From NCBI RefSeq assembly GCF_004362395.1, contig NZ_SNWE01000005.1, positions 62,001 through 126,000 on the forward strand: 64,000 bases of DNA, given 5' to 3'. Of the stretch, positions 54,646 through 63,354 are shown piece by piece; the first letter of the stretch is position 1, and each line of letters starts with the position of its first letter. This DNA comes from Salegentibacter sp. 24. GTDB lineage: Bacteria; Bacteroidota; Bacteroidia; Flavobacteriales; Flavobacteriaceae. The notes below the pieces were generated by a model. That model was not told the DNA's origin, ran no database searches, and worked only from the letters and a program-made list of their open reading frames with translations. Both the position numbers and the translations under genes were made by a program.

Positions 54646-54678
54646 GAAAGATACAACCATGGCGCTGTTTTACGCAAA
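54646..54678 (-). promoter_or_regulatory. Promoter candidate of the glucan operon
   Basis: On the minus strand TTTG (54678-54675), 21 bp, TATCTTTC (54653-54646; one mismatch to TAnnTTTG) matches the Bacteroidetes consensus. The start would be near 54639, giving a leader of about 22 nt before the SusC gene. Confidence 0.5.
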
Positions 54679-54697
54679 CGATATAGTACACTACTGC

Positions 54698-54803
54698 TAC
54701 ATCATTTAAAATAAGGTTTTATATATTTGTTTATCAGGTGTTTAAAACATTTTTGAAGTAAATATTTAACACGGATTTAATTCTATGACGTAGTAATGAT
54801 GTA
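54698..54803. promoter_or_regulatory. Inverted octamers upstream of the glucan promoter
   Basis: TACATCAT (54698-54705) and ATGATGTA (54796-54803) are exact inverted copies 90 bp apart, with related GTAGTA/TACTAC-like sequence next to each. The proximal copy lies about 60 bp upstream of the predicted start site. They are candidates for binding sites of the adjacent LuxR-type regulator. Confidence 0.3.
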
Positions 54804-54842
54804 TTAGTTTTTTGTTAAATTTAGCCACCTATAATTGATAAC

Positions 54843-57593
54843 CTAGAAATTTTTAATTAAAAAATTTGTCAAATTATCTTTCTTGTCCAGATCCATTTTC
54901 TTCCTTAATCGGTACCGATGCACCTCCACCCCGCGTACCGAAATTCCCATCAATGGAGCAATTTCTTTTGAAGTCAGGTTCATTTTCAGGTAGGAACAAA
55001 GCTTTAAATCTTTACTGGTAAGTTTTGGGTAACTCTCTAAGATATCCTTAAAAAAATCTTCGTGTAGCTCATTGAAGTTAGTTTCAAAAACCTTCCATTC
55101 ATCCTTATTTTTGATGGCTCTGTTAATCTTGTTTAAAATATGTTTCATTCTGAATTGATTGGAGAAATTATTTTTGTCCTTATTCAATTCGTGTTGAATC
55201 TCCATTAGCATTTCATTTTTTTTCGCAGCTACCATCGTGGTATTTGCCAATTCCTTTCGTTTTAAATTAATTTGATTCATCAAACGCTCTTTTTCAAGAT
55301 TATTAAGTCTTTCTTGATGCTCCTTTTCAAACTTCTCTTCCAGCAATAATTGATGTTTTTTTAATTTTAATTGATTAAACCAATAAACCAAAACAATAAG
55401 TGAAAGAATAATTAGGATATATACCAACTTCATTAAGCTTGATAAATACCAGGGTGGTCTAATCGTAAAATCAAAGTTGCTCTTCTGGGCAATCTGGGCC
55501 TGTGGACCGATGGCAAGCAGTTCTAATTCATATTCTCCGTGATTAAGATTTTGAAGGTTAATTACCCCATTTTTAACCTCTCCACTCAAGGTGTCTTCTC
55601 CTTTAAGACGATAACGTAGTTCCATTGCTTCCGAAACCGGAAACGATGTATAAATATTTAAATCTCTGGAACTCTTATAGGGTATTACCGGTGTCCTGCT
55701 TAAATCATACCGTCTTTCCATATCTGAAAATCCTTTTACCCTAGGTTTACTCACATAAACCTGGTCAATATTTTTTATAAACTTATTAAGGTTTATTCTC
55801 GCAAAACCATCATTAAGGGCCACATAATATAGCGAGTCCCGATTTTTTACAATTTTCTCATAGTTCTTTACCAATCTATTATTCAAAGAACCGGGTGCTA
55901 CTATGATATTTTTACTATCAAAATCGGTGTATTTAAGGGAGTTATTGCTTGTATTACTAAACCAATAGGAGTTGCCATCTTTGAGTAACATTTTATGTTT
56001 CCGAAAAGGTTTCAATTCCTCGAATACCTGCAAAGAATCTTTAAAAGAATTGTACTTAAACCAATGGTCTCCATTGAAAATAGCCAATTGATTATTGATT
56101 TTAAAGATATCGGTATTTATACTATTGCCGCCATCTGGTATATCAATCTTTTCTACAAAGGTGCTTTCCTTAAATTTATCCTTGAATCCAGCCCTGAAAA
56201 GGCCTTCATAAGGATGTGCTGCCCAAAGCGTACTTTCATTTTCAAAAACAATATTTTTAACAGGAAAGTTTAAACTATCCAACTCATAAATGCTATCTCT
56301 ATTTGGACTATAATTTCTAATACCTGTATAACTGCTAATCAGGTACTGATGACTAACCGAAGGGATCTCACTGATTTTAAAACTCCCGGTGGTGGTTTCT
56401 ACTGGTTCCAATTGATCTGCTTTTACAAAATACGTCCCCTTATTATGGTTTACATACAAAGTATCATTTAAAATCTCCAGGTTCCAGGTATGTCCTTCAG
56501 CACCATCAATAATTTCCAGACGATTATCCTTAAAAGTATAAACTCCGGTATTACTGGCCAGAAACATCTTATTTTTATAAAAAGCAAGGTCGTATACCGC
56601 GCCCAATTCCCCGGTATCATCCGTATAGAATTTAATTGGCGAATCCAGCTCTATACGATCTATCCCATTATCCAGGCTTAACCAAATGTTTCCATATTTC
56701 TCCACAAATCCTAAAACGGTATTGTTCTGAAGTCCATTATTTCTATTAAATATGGTGTAGTTATTATTCCTTCTGTCATAATTAATCACTCCATTTTTCA
56801 CAGTTCCCAATAATAACCTCTTATGATCTAATGCCATTATATGATTAAGCTCCGATCGTTTTAACTCCTCCAGTAATTGAGAATCATTATTTAAAACACT
56901 TAATTCATCATTATACTTAAAAAGCTGCTCCCTGGTACCAATCAATAAATCCTCCCCCTGTATTGCCATATCAATAATTATTTTTCCATTCAAAGCATTC
57001 TGGTTTGGCAACTTTTGCAATTCGTTGTTCTCATCTAAGAAATGTAAGCCTTCCTTTCTCACGGCTAGTAACAACCTGTCCTTATAGACCATCATTTTAT
57101 TACTTACCACATTTTGAACGGGCTGGATTACCTTATGATCATATTTATAAATAGCTCCAAAAGACCTGAAATAAATGTCACCTTTAAATGACAGAATCTC
57201 CCAGAATTCTTCACTCTGCATCGCATGTTTACCTAGCTTAGGTATTAGGGAAGTATATACTAACTCTCCTGTTACATCTCTTTTCCAAAAACCAAATTCT
57301 TTGTATGAACCCGTATATATTCTATCTCCCTCCACAAAAACTGAACGTATAATGCTACCGTTTGGTAAGGGAAATAATTCCCAGGATTGACCGTCAAAAA
57401 CCAGTAGCCCCTGATTGTTTGCGGCATAAATAACCCCTTCATTATCTACATCAATATCCCAGTTCTGACTCGCGGCATTATAAGTTGTAGAAGAATAATT
57501 ATGAATGGGTGGGTTAAGTTGTTGTGATCTCAAGCCATTAACCTGAAAAACAAAGAGAAGGATAGCAATAATTTTTATTTTTGGAAACTCCAT
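54843..57593 (-). CDS. Membrane-spanning propeller/YYY/LuxR-type HTH regulator
   Basis: A 916-aa one-component sensor. A signal peptide (ending GLRSQQ) leads into a two-component-regulator propeller (about 30-620) and a Y_Y_Y domain (about 635-715), both outside the cytoplasm. A membrane helix follows (about 726-748, LVYILIILSLIVLVYWF), then a charged coiled coil (about 750-840) and a LuxR/GerE-type helix-turn-helix at the end (about 858-916, LTSKEIAPLMGISVRGVEVHRYRLRKKM, given in part). There is no histidine kinase or receiver domain. It is the likely sensor of the incoming glycan and activator of the SusC operon directly downstream in the same orientation, 226 bp away. Confidence 0.92.
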   Translation of the reverse strand: MEFPKIKIIAILLFVFQVNGLRSQQLNPPIHNYSSTTYNAASQNWDIDVDNEGVIYAANNQGLLVFDGQSWELFPLPNGSIIRSVFVEGDRIYTGSYKEFGFWKRDVTGELVYTSLIPKLGKHAMQSEEFWEILSFKGDIYFRSFGAIYKYDHKVIQPVQNVVSNKMMVYKDRLLLAVRKEGLHFLDENNELQKLPNQNALNGKIIIDMAIQGEDLLIGTREQLFKYNDELSVLNNDSQLLEELKRSELNHIMALDHKRLLLGTVKNGVINYDRRNNNYTIFNRNNGLQNNTVLGFVEKYGNIWLSLDNGIDRIELDSPIKFYTDDTGELGAVYDLAFYKNKMFLASNTGVYTFKDNRLEIIDGAEGHTWNLEILNDTLYVNHNKGTYFVKADQLEPVETTTGSFKISEIPSVSHQYLISSYTGIRNYSPNRDSIYELDSLNFPVKNIVFENESTLWAAHPYEGLFRAGFKDKFKESTFVEKIDIPDGGNSINTDIFKINNQLAIFNGDHWFKYNSFKDSLQVFEELKPFRKHKMLLKDGNSYWFSNTSNNSLKYTDFDSKNIIVAPGSLNNRLVKNYEKIVKNRDSLYYVALNDGFARINLNKFIKNIDQVYVSKPRVKGFSDMERRYDLSRTPVIPYKSSRDLNIYTSFPVSEAMELRYRLKGEDTLSGEVKNGVINLQNLNHGEYELELLAIGPQAQIAQKSNFDFTIRPPWYLSSLMKLVYILIILSLIVLVYWFNQLKLKKHQLLLEEKFEKEHQERLNNLEKERLMNQINLKRKELANTTMVAAKKNEMLMEIQHELNKDKNNFSNQFRMKHILNKINRAIKNKDEWKVFETNFNELHEDFFKDILESYPKLTSKDLKLCSYLKMNLTSKEIAPLMGISVRGVEVHRYRLRKKMDLDKKDNLTNFLIKNF

Positions 57594-57634
57594 AAATTAC
57601 ATTTGAGCAGTTTTTGTATAGGTATAATTTAATA

Positions 57635-57642
57635 CAAAAATA
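57635..57642 (-). promoter_or_regulatory. -7 box candidate for the regulator gene
   Basis: TATTTTTG on the minus strand fits TAnnTTTG and would start transcription about 35 nt before the regulator ATG. The nearest TTG (57670-57668) is 25 bp away, longer than usual, so the call is weak. Confidence 0.3.
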
Positions 57643-57688
57643 CATAATTTTTGTACTTTGCCTTTCTCAATTACTAAACCAAACCCTT

Positions 57689-59371
57689 ATGATTTCTGAA
57701 AAACCACTTCTTATTATCCTGACCTTGATTTTTGGGATTTTTAACCTAGCATCCTGTGGAGATAAGGAAAATGTCAAAAAAGAAAATCTAGATCAACATA
57801 AAAGTCCCAATATTATTTTCATTATGACTGATGATCATGCGGCGCAGGCCATTAGCGCCTATGGCCACCCAGTGAGTATGCTGGCTCCTACTCCTAATAT
57901 TGATCGGATCGCAAAAAATGGTGTGAAATTCAATAATAATTTCTGCACCAATTCTATTTGCGGTCCCAGCCGGGCAGTAATTTTAACAGGTAAACACAGC
58001 CACATAAATGGCTTTAGAATGAATGGTGAAACCTTCGACGGGTCTCAACCTACCTTACCAAAATATCTTAAGAAGGTAGGATACCAAACGGCTTTGATTG
58101 GAAAATGGCACTTGCATGGAACACCAAAAGGATTTGACTACTGGCATATTTTGGAAGACCAGGGGAATTATTATAATCCAGATTTCATCAATGGTAAGGA
58201 TACTACAAGAATTGAAGGTTATGCTACAGATATAATTACAGAAATGGGATTAGACTGGCTCAAAAACAAAAGATCCACAGAAAAACCTTTTATGCTTATG
58301 GTGCAACATAAAGCACCACACAGAAATTGGATGCCGGCACTTAGACACATTAATAAATATGATTCCATTAAATTTCCCTTACCCGATAGCTATTTCTCAG
58401 ATCATAAAGGGCAAATAGCTGCACAACAGCAATTGCAAACTATTTATGAAGATATGTATGAAGGTCACGACTTAAAAATGACGGTAGCTAAAGGCAGTGA
58501 TTCTCTAAGGCATAATCCGTGGAAAAATGATTTTAGAAGAATGACCAAAGAACAGCGCGAGGCCTGGGACAAAGCCTACCGGCCTAAAAATGATGCTTTT
58601 CATGAGGCTGATTTATCTGGCAGAGCACTGGCAGAGTGGAAAGGTCAGCGGTATTTGAGGGATTATCTTGCCACTGTGGCCTCAGTAGATGAAGGAGTAG
58701 GTAAAATATTAGATTATCTGGAAGAAACTGGATTAGATGAAAACACTTTAATTGTTTATACCACAGATCAGGGGTTCTATCTGGGTGAAAAAGGTTTTTT
58801 TGATAAGCGCTTTATGTATGAAGAATCCTTAGCCATGCCATTGCTTATGCAATTTCCTGGTGAAATAGAAGCAGGGAGCCAAATTAATGCGCTTACTCAA
58901 AACCTAGATTTCGCACCAACCTTTCTTGATTTTGCAGGAGCTAATATTCCAGAAGATATGCAGGGGAAATCTTTAAGACCCTTGATTAATAACTCCATTT
59001 CAGATGATGATTTCAGAAATGCTATTTATTATCATTATTATGATTTTCCAGCCTTCCATATGGTAAAACGTCATTATGGAATTAGGACCGACCGTTTTAA
59101 ATTAATTCACTTTTATGATGACATAGATGTTTGGGAAATGTATGACCTGAAAAAAGATCCTAAGGAAATGACCAACATTTACAACCATCCAGAATATGCC
59201 GGGGTGAGAAAGCAACTGCATGCCAGTCTGGATTCATTACAGCAAAAATATAATGTTACTAAGGCAGAATTCAACACTACTCCTGAAGCCCAAGTTGAGC
59301 AGGCTTATCGAAATTTTGCGAGACTAGCCGGGGAAGATCCTGCTCATTACCCCCATTTTAGGGAAGAATAA
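57689..59371 (+). CDS. Formylglycine-dependent sulfatase, S1 family (lipoprotein)
   Basis: From the start chosen here this is a 560-aa lipoprotein; an in-frame ATG at 57614 would add 25 residues, but the start at 57689 puts the lipoprotein signal (LIFGIFNLASC) at the N-terminus. The sulfatase signature CGPSRAVILTG has Cys91, the residue converted to formylglycine. NIIFIMTDDH carries metal-binding aspartates, GKWHLHG is the second signature and TTDQGFYLGEKGFFDKR the C-terminal metal site. It should cleave a sulfate ester from a glycan. It is divergent from the regulator, and no other gene here asks for a sulfated substrate. An anaerobic or aerobic maturase is not in the window. Confidence 0.92.
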   Translation: MISEKPLLIILTLIFGIFNLASCGDKENVKKENLDQHKSPNIIFIMTDDHAAQAISAYGHPVSMLAPTPNIDRIAKNGVKFNNNFCTNSICGPSRAVILTGKHSHINGFRMNGETFDGSQPTLPKYLKKVGYQTALIGKWHLHGTPKGFDYWHILEDQGNYYNPDFINGKDTTRIEGYATDIITEMGLDWLKNKRSTEKPFMLMVQHKAPHRNWMPALRHINKYDSIKFPLPDSYFSDHKGQIAAQQQLQTIYEDMYEGHDLKMTVAKGSDSLRHNPWKNDFRRMTKEQREAWDKAYRPKNDAFHEADLSGRALAEWKGQRYLRDYLATVASVDEGVGKILDYLEETGLDENTLIVYTTDQGFYLGEKGFFDKRFMYEESLAMPLLMQFPGEIEAGSQINALTQNLDFAPTFLDFAGANIPEDMQGKSLRPLINNSISDDDFRNAIYYHYYDFPAFHMVKRHYGIRTDRFKLIHFYDDIDVWEMYDLKKDPKEMTNIYNHPEYAGVRKQLHASLDSLQQKYNVTKAEFNTTPEAQVEQAYRNFARLAGEDPAHYPHFREE

Positions 59372-59488
59372 AAAATATTGGAATATCTCCCAACATATTT
59401 TACGCAGGTCCGATAATTATAATTTACTCTCTTGTAATATTTCCTATTAATTGGATTTTTTCCTATTTTTGATCCAAACCTCCAAACT

Positions 59489-60748
59489 ATGATGTTTGAT
59501 CGAATTAAGGAAAAACTTGAAATTCTCGCTGATGCGGCAAAATATGATGTCTCCTGTTCCAGTAGCGGTAGTAAACGCTCTAATAAAAATAAGGGCCTGG
59601 GAAATTCTGATGGTATGGGAATCTGCCATTCTTACACGGAGGATGGCCGTTGTGTTTCTTTACTGAAAATTCTACTTACCAATCATTGTATATTCGATTG
59701 TGCCTATTGTGTAACCCGACGCAGCAATGATATTCAACGAGCTGCTTTTAAAGTTCAGGAAGTTGTAGATCTTACAATCAATTTTTATCGAAGAAATTAC
59801 ATTGAAGGCTTATTCTTAAGTTCGGGCATTTTTAAAGATCCCGATTTCACAATGGAACGTCTTATCCAAGTCGCTAAGAAACTACGCCTGGAGGAGAATT
59901 TTAACGGTTATATCCATTTGAAATCCATACCTGGGACAAGTGATGAGCTGATGCGCGAAGCGGGACTTTATGCAGATAGATTAAGCGTAAATATTGAAAT
60001 CCCCACCATTTCCGGCCTAAAGAAATTGGCTCCAGAAAAAGATCATTCCGATTTTATAAAACCCATGGAGAAAGTAAAAAATGAAATCATACAATATAAG
60101 TCTGAAAAAAAAATAATTAAAAGCACTCCAATTTACGCTCCAGCAGGTCAAAGCACACAAATGATAGTAGGTGCAACAGGAGAAAGTGACCGGGAGGTAA
60201 TGTTATCCGCAAACCATTATTATAAAAATTATAATATGAAGCGTGTTTATTATTCAGGCTATGTCCCGATACGCAGTGACCCGCGTCTGCCTTCTATGGG
60301 CTCTCAAGTTCCTTTGTTAAGAGAAAACCGACTTTACCAAACAGATTGGCTGATGCGCTTTTATGGATTTAAAGTGGAAGAATTATTAAACCAGGAGTTT
60401 CCAAACCTCGATATTGAAGTAGATCCAAAATTAAGCTGGGCATTGAGAAATCCGCAGCATTTTCCGATAGATATTAATCGCGCTGAAAAAGAAATATTAA
60501 TGAGAATCCCCGGAGTTGGACTAAAATCGGTAAGTAAGATTTTAGATGCAAGAAAGTACAGAAAATTAAATTATGGTCATCTAAAAGCAATTGGTGTAGC
60601 ATTTAACCGCGCCCGATATTTTATAATCTGTGATTCCCGCGGTTGGGAATCATCAGACCTGGACTCGGGGAAAATAAAATCTTTAATTCTTCGGAATTCA
60701 GTTGGTAAGTTCAGAAAAGAGTATACCAGCCAATTAAGCCTCTTTTAG
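59489..60748 (+). CDS. Putative DNA modification/repair radical SAM protein
   Basis: A 419-aa radical-SAM enzyme; Cys67, Cys71 and Cys74 (CIFDCAYC) should bind the 4Fe-4S cluster. Further cysteines near the N-terminus (Cys23, Cys46 and Cys55) may bind a second cluster. The C-terminal part (about 325-385) has a helix-hairpin-helix segment, INRAEKEILMRIPGVGLKSVSKIL, given in part, as in DNA-binding proteins. The family (TIGR03916) is almost always followed by a TIGR03915 protein, as here with directly abutting genes. A role in repair or modification of DNA has been proposed from this link; the substrate is not known to me. Confidence 0.92.
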   Translation: MMFDRIKEKLEILADAAKYDVSCSSSGSKRSNKNKGLGNSDGMGICHSYTEDGRCVSLLKILLTNHCIFDCAYCVTRRSNDIQRAAFKVQEVVDLTINFYRRNYIEGLFLSSGIFKDPDFTMERLIQVAKKLRLEENFNGYIHLKSIPGTSDELMREAGLYADRLSVNIEIPTISGLKKLAPEKDHSDFIKPMEKVKNEIIQYKSEKKIIKSTPIYAPAGQSTQMIVGATGESDREVMLSANHYYKNYNMKRVYYSGYVPIRSDPRLPSMGSQVPLLRENRLYQTDWLMRFYGFKVEELLNQEFPNLDIEVDPKLSWALRNPQHFPIDINRAEKEILMRIPGVGLKSVSKILDARKYRKLNYGHLKAIGVAFNRARYFIICDSRGWESSDLDSGKIKSLILRNSVGKFRKEYTSQLSLF

Positions 60749-61531
60749 ATGCTCCCTACCACTTCCCTAAACTACGACGGTACCTTTAATGGCTTACTCA
60801 CATGCATCTTCACAAACTATGAGGAGAAATTAAAGATTACATCCATAAATCCTCCAGATATAAAAAATGGAGATTTATTTAGCGAAAGCCGGGAAGTAAT
60901 AACCGATACATCAAAAGCACAAAGAGTTTGGAAAGCTTTTAAAAGGTATGTTTCCAATAAAAGCTTAAAGGCTGTTTATTATGCCTATTTAAGTGAAAAT
61001 CCAGGAATTGAATTAGAGATTTTAAAATATTTTCAGCATACTTTCCAACATAAAAAATGCATCCATGGAGATTTTGCTAATTTGAATGTTTTACAAATTT
61101 CTCAGACTGCCAAAAAAGTAGGTCGAGAAAAACACAGAATGGAGGCCTTTGTTAGATTTCAACTCACAAAAGATAACATCTATTTCGCTACGATAGAACC
61201 GGATTTTAATGTACTCCCTCTTATAAAAAAACATTTTACTTCCCGGTATAGTGATCAACAATGGATAATCTATGATACCAGAAGAAAATTTGGGCTATAT
61301 TACGATTTACAAAAAACGAAGGTTATTTGTATTGATTTTTCTGAAAAGAAGGATGTGCCAGCTGAAAACAAGAATTTTTTTGGTAATACTGAATTAGAAT
61401 ATCAGAAATTATGGCAGAATTATTTTAAAGCTACAACAATTAAATCCCGCATAAACACTAGGCTTCACAACCAACATGTGCCTAAAAGATATTGGAAATA
61501 TTTGATTGAAAAGAATTCCTTGTCTAATTAA
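60749..61531 (+). CDS. TIGR03915-family DNA metabolism protein (DUF4130)
   Basis: A 260-aa soluble protein whose ATG directly follows the stop of the radical-SAM gene, so translation is coupled. The N-terminal YDGTFNGLLTCIFTNYEEK and the C-terminal RLHNQHVPKRYWKYL blocks are family hallmarks. In other bacteria relatives are fused to a uracil-DNA-glycosylase-like domain, which supports a DNA-repair role; that domain is absent here. Family members are short and variable in the middle. Promoter sequence for the next gene overlaps its 3' end (61520-61531). Confidence 0.9.
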   Translation: MLPTTSLNYDGTFNGLLTCIFTNYEEKLKITSINPPDIKNGDLFSESREVITDTSKAQRVWKAFKRYVSNKSLKAVYYAYLSENPGIELEILKYFQHTFQHKKCIHGDFANLNVLQISQTAKKVGREKHRMEAFVRFQLTKDNIYFATIEPDFNVLPLIKKHFTSRYSDQQWIIYDTRRKFGLYYDLQKTKVICIDFSEKKDVPAENKNFFGNTELEYQKLWQNYFKATTIKSRINTRLHNQHVPKRYWKYLIEKNSLSN

Positions 61532-61548
61532 AAAATAGTTTAAATTTG
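61520..61548 (+). promoter_or_regulatory. Promoter of the first small lipoprotein gene
   Basis: TTG (61520-61522), 18 bp, TAAATTTG (61541-61548) is a perfect match to TAnnTTTG. The start would be near 61555, about 23 nt before the ATG at 61578. The -33 element lies within the preceding gene. Confidence 0.6.
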
Positions 61549-61577
61549 CTGCTTCAACTAATTAAACAAATTCTAAA

Positions 61578-61814
61578 ATGAAAAAATTATTTTTACTTTT
61601 TGCTGTTGCAACAATGTCCCTTTCAATCTACTCATGTAGAGAAACTACTGAAGAAAAAACAGAAGACGCAATCGAGTCTGCTGGTGAAGATGTAGAAAAT
61701 GCTGCTGAAGAAGCAGGAAATGAAATTGAAGAAGTTGGAAATGAAATAGAGGCTGGAGCTGAAGAAGTAGAGCAAGAAATGGAAGAGGAAGTAAACGAAG
61801 ACGAAAATATCTAA
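61578..61814 (+). CDS. Small acidic lipoprotein, copy 1
   Basis: A 78-aa lipoprotein: leader MKKLFLLFAVATMSLSIYSC with the lipid Cys at residue 20, then about 58 residues that are almost only Glu, Ala, Gly, Asn and Val in short helical repeats (EEAGNEIEEVGNEIEAGAEE). It starts RETTEEKTEDA after the Cys, nearly as in copy 2 at 61894. It should sit in a membrane as a very acidic helix. Function unknown; resemblance to stress-protective, repeat-helix proteins is only by composition. Confidence 0.85.
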   Translation: MKKLFLLFAVATMSLSIYSCRETTEEKTEDAIESAGEDVENAAEEAGNEIEEVGNEIEAGAEEVEQEMEEEVNEDENI

Positions 61815-61838
61815 TCGTTTACTTTTTAGAAATTTAAG

Positions 61839-61870
61839 AGCCGCTTTCGTCACCGAAAGTGGCTTTTTTT
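61839..61870 (+). terminator. Terminator between the two small lipoprotein genes
   Basis: GCCGCTTTCG (61840-61849) pairs with CGAAAGTGGC (61854-61863; one G-U), loop TCAC, followed by seven T residues. No promoter of consensus type is seen between it and the second lipoprotein gene. Confidence 0.9.
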
Positions 61871-61893
61871 AGTTTAACATAAATCAAATTACC

Positions 61894-62124
61894 ATGAGAA
61901 AATTAGTATTTATTTCAGTTGCTGTTTTTACATTGAGTTTATATTCATGCCGGGAGACTACCCAGGAAAAAACAGAGGATGCTGTAGAGGCCATTGGTGA
62001 AGATATCGAAGATGGTGTAAATAAGGCCGGGGAAAAAGTAAAAGAGGGCGCCAGAAAAATTGAAGAAGGTGCAGAAAAAATAGAAGATGAAATTGATGAG
62101 GAAATTCACAATAACGACATCTAA
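61894..62124 (+). CDS. Small lipoprotein, copy 2 (acidic/lysine-rich helix)
   Basis: A 76-aa paralogue of the preceding gene: leader ending LSLYSC, then RETTQEKTEDAVEAIGEDIEDG and 11-residue-like helical repeats (KAGEKVKEGARKIEEGAEKIEDEIDEE, given in part). It is less acidic than copy 1 because of many lysines. The gene is 79 bp downstream of copy 1, behind a strong terminator, so it is made either by read-through or from a promoter not recognised. Role unknown. Confidence 0.85.
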   Translation: MRKLVFISVAVFTLSLYSCRETTQEKTEDAVEAIGEDIEDGVNKAGEKVKEGARKIEEGAEKIEDEIDEEIHNNDI

Positions 62125-62236
62125 TTCATCTCTTTTCTTATAAAATATATAAGGCTTTTTTGTGAATTATTTTAAAAGTCAATTTTCTACTTAAAAGGGT
62201 ATTAAGTTGTTGTATAAATGAACCATTAAATGAGCC

Positions 62237-63214
62237 TTATTTTTTTCGTTCAATAACATAGTTTACCATAAGTTCAAGGGACTCCCGATAAGACGAAGCC
62301 GGATAATCTTCTAGGATCAACATAGCTTCCTGCTGAAATTCTTCCATGCGTTTTATCGCATAATCAAGTCCTCCTTTTTTCTTCACAAAACTAATCACCT
62401 CCTTTACCCGCTTTTTATCTTTATTATGATTCTTGACAGAATTAATTACCCAGTTCTTTTCTTTTTCGGACGAATTATTTAAAGCGTAGATAAGGGGCAA
62501 AGTCATCTTTTGCTCTTTAATATCAATACCTGTTGGTTTTCCTATTTGTTCATCTCCATAATCAAAAAGATCATCTTTAATCTGAAATGCCATCCCTATT
62601 AATTCACCAAATCGGCGCATTTTTGGAATAGCATCCGAATCTGGTCTCACCGAAGCAGCGCCCAGGCTACAGCATGCCGCGATTAGTGTAGCGGTTTTTT
62701 GCCGGATTATATCGTAATAAACGGCTTCTGTAATATCTAAACGCCTGGCCTTTTCAATTTGTAACAGTTCTCCTTCACTCATTTCCCTGACGGCTACTGA
62801 AATTATTTTAAGCAGATCAAAATCATTATTGTCAATTGAAAGCAGTAAACCTTTGGAAAGTAAATAATCGCCTACCAGAACCGCTATTTTGTTCTTCCAT
62901 AAAGCATTTATGGAGAAAAACCCGCGACGGCGATTAGAATCGTCGACCACATCATCATGAACCAGGGTAGCCGTATGAATAAGCTCTATAACGGAAGCCC
63001 CTCGATAAGTACGCTCGTTTACACTTCCTTCTGAAACCATCTTAGCCACCAGGAAAACGAACATAGGTCGCATCTGCTTTCCTTTACGATTTACTATATA
63101 ATGGGTGATCCTATTGAGTAGGGCAACTTTTGAAGACATGGCCTCAAGGAACTTTTTTTCAAAAAGCTCCATTTCTTTCTCAACCGGAAGTTTTATTTGG
63201 GAAATTACTTTCAT
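62237..63214 (-). CDS. Polyprenyl diphosphate synthase (quinone side chain)
   Basis: A 325-aa all-helical trans-prenyltransferase. The first Asp-rich motif is in VHDDVVDDSNRRRG and the second in FQIKDDLFDYGD; GKQMRPMFVFL is the substrate block before them. It condenses isopentenyl diphosphate onto an allylic starter to make the chain for menaquinone. Chain length (for example hexaprenyl or octaprenyl) cannot be read safely. It is on the same strand as rlmN, 140 bp downstream of it. Confidence 0.93.
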   Translation of the reverse strand: MKVISQIKLPVEKEMELFEKKFLEAMSSKVALLNRITHYIVNRKGKQMRPMFVFLVAKMVSEGSVNERTYRGASVIELIHTATLVHDDVVDDSNRRRGFFSINALWKNKIAVLVGDYLLSKGLLLSIDNNDFDLLKIISVAVREMSEGELLQIEKARRLDITEAVYYDIIRQKTATLIAACCSLGAASVRPDSDAIPKMRRFGELIGMAFQIKDDLFDYGDEQIGKPTGIDIKEQKMTLPLIYALNNSSEKEKNWVINSVKNHNKDKKRVKEVISFVKKKGGLDYAIKRMEEFQQEAMLILEDYPASSYRESLELMVNYVIERKK

Positions 63215-63354
63215 TAAGCCACCAAAGATAATTATTTATAAACAATATTAAGCGGTGGTTTTCTTTCAAAATAAAGAATCCAGAGACCTTTCTCCAAGGC
63301 GGATAAACGGCCGATAATTAAAGGCATACCAAGGTGAATACACTTAACGACAGA

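Noticed and set aside
57614-57688. Longer N-terminus of the sulfatase from ATG 57614
   Set aside because: It would bury the lipoprotein signal, and it overlaps the likely promoter region between the divergent genes.
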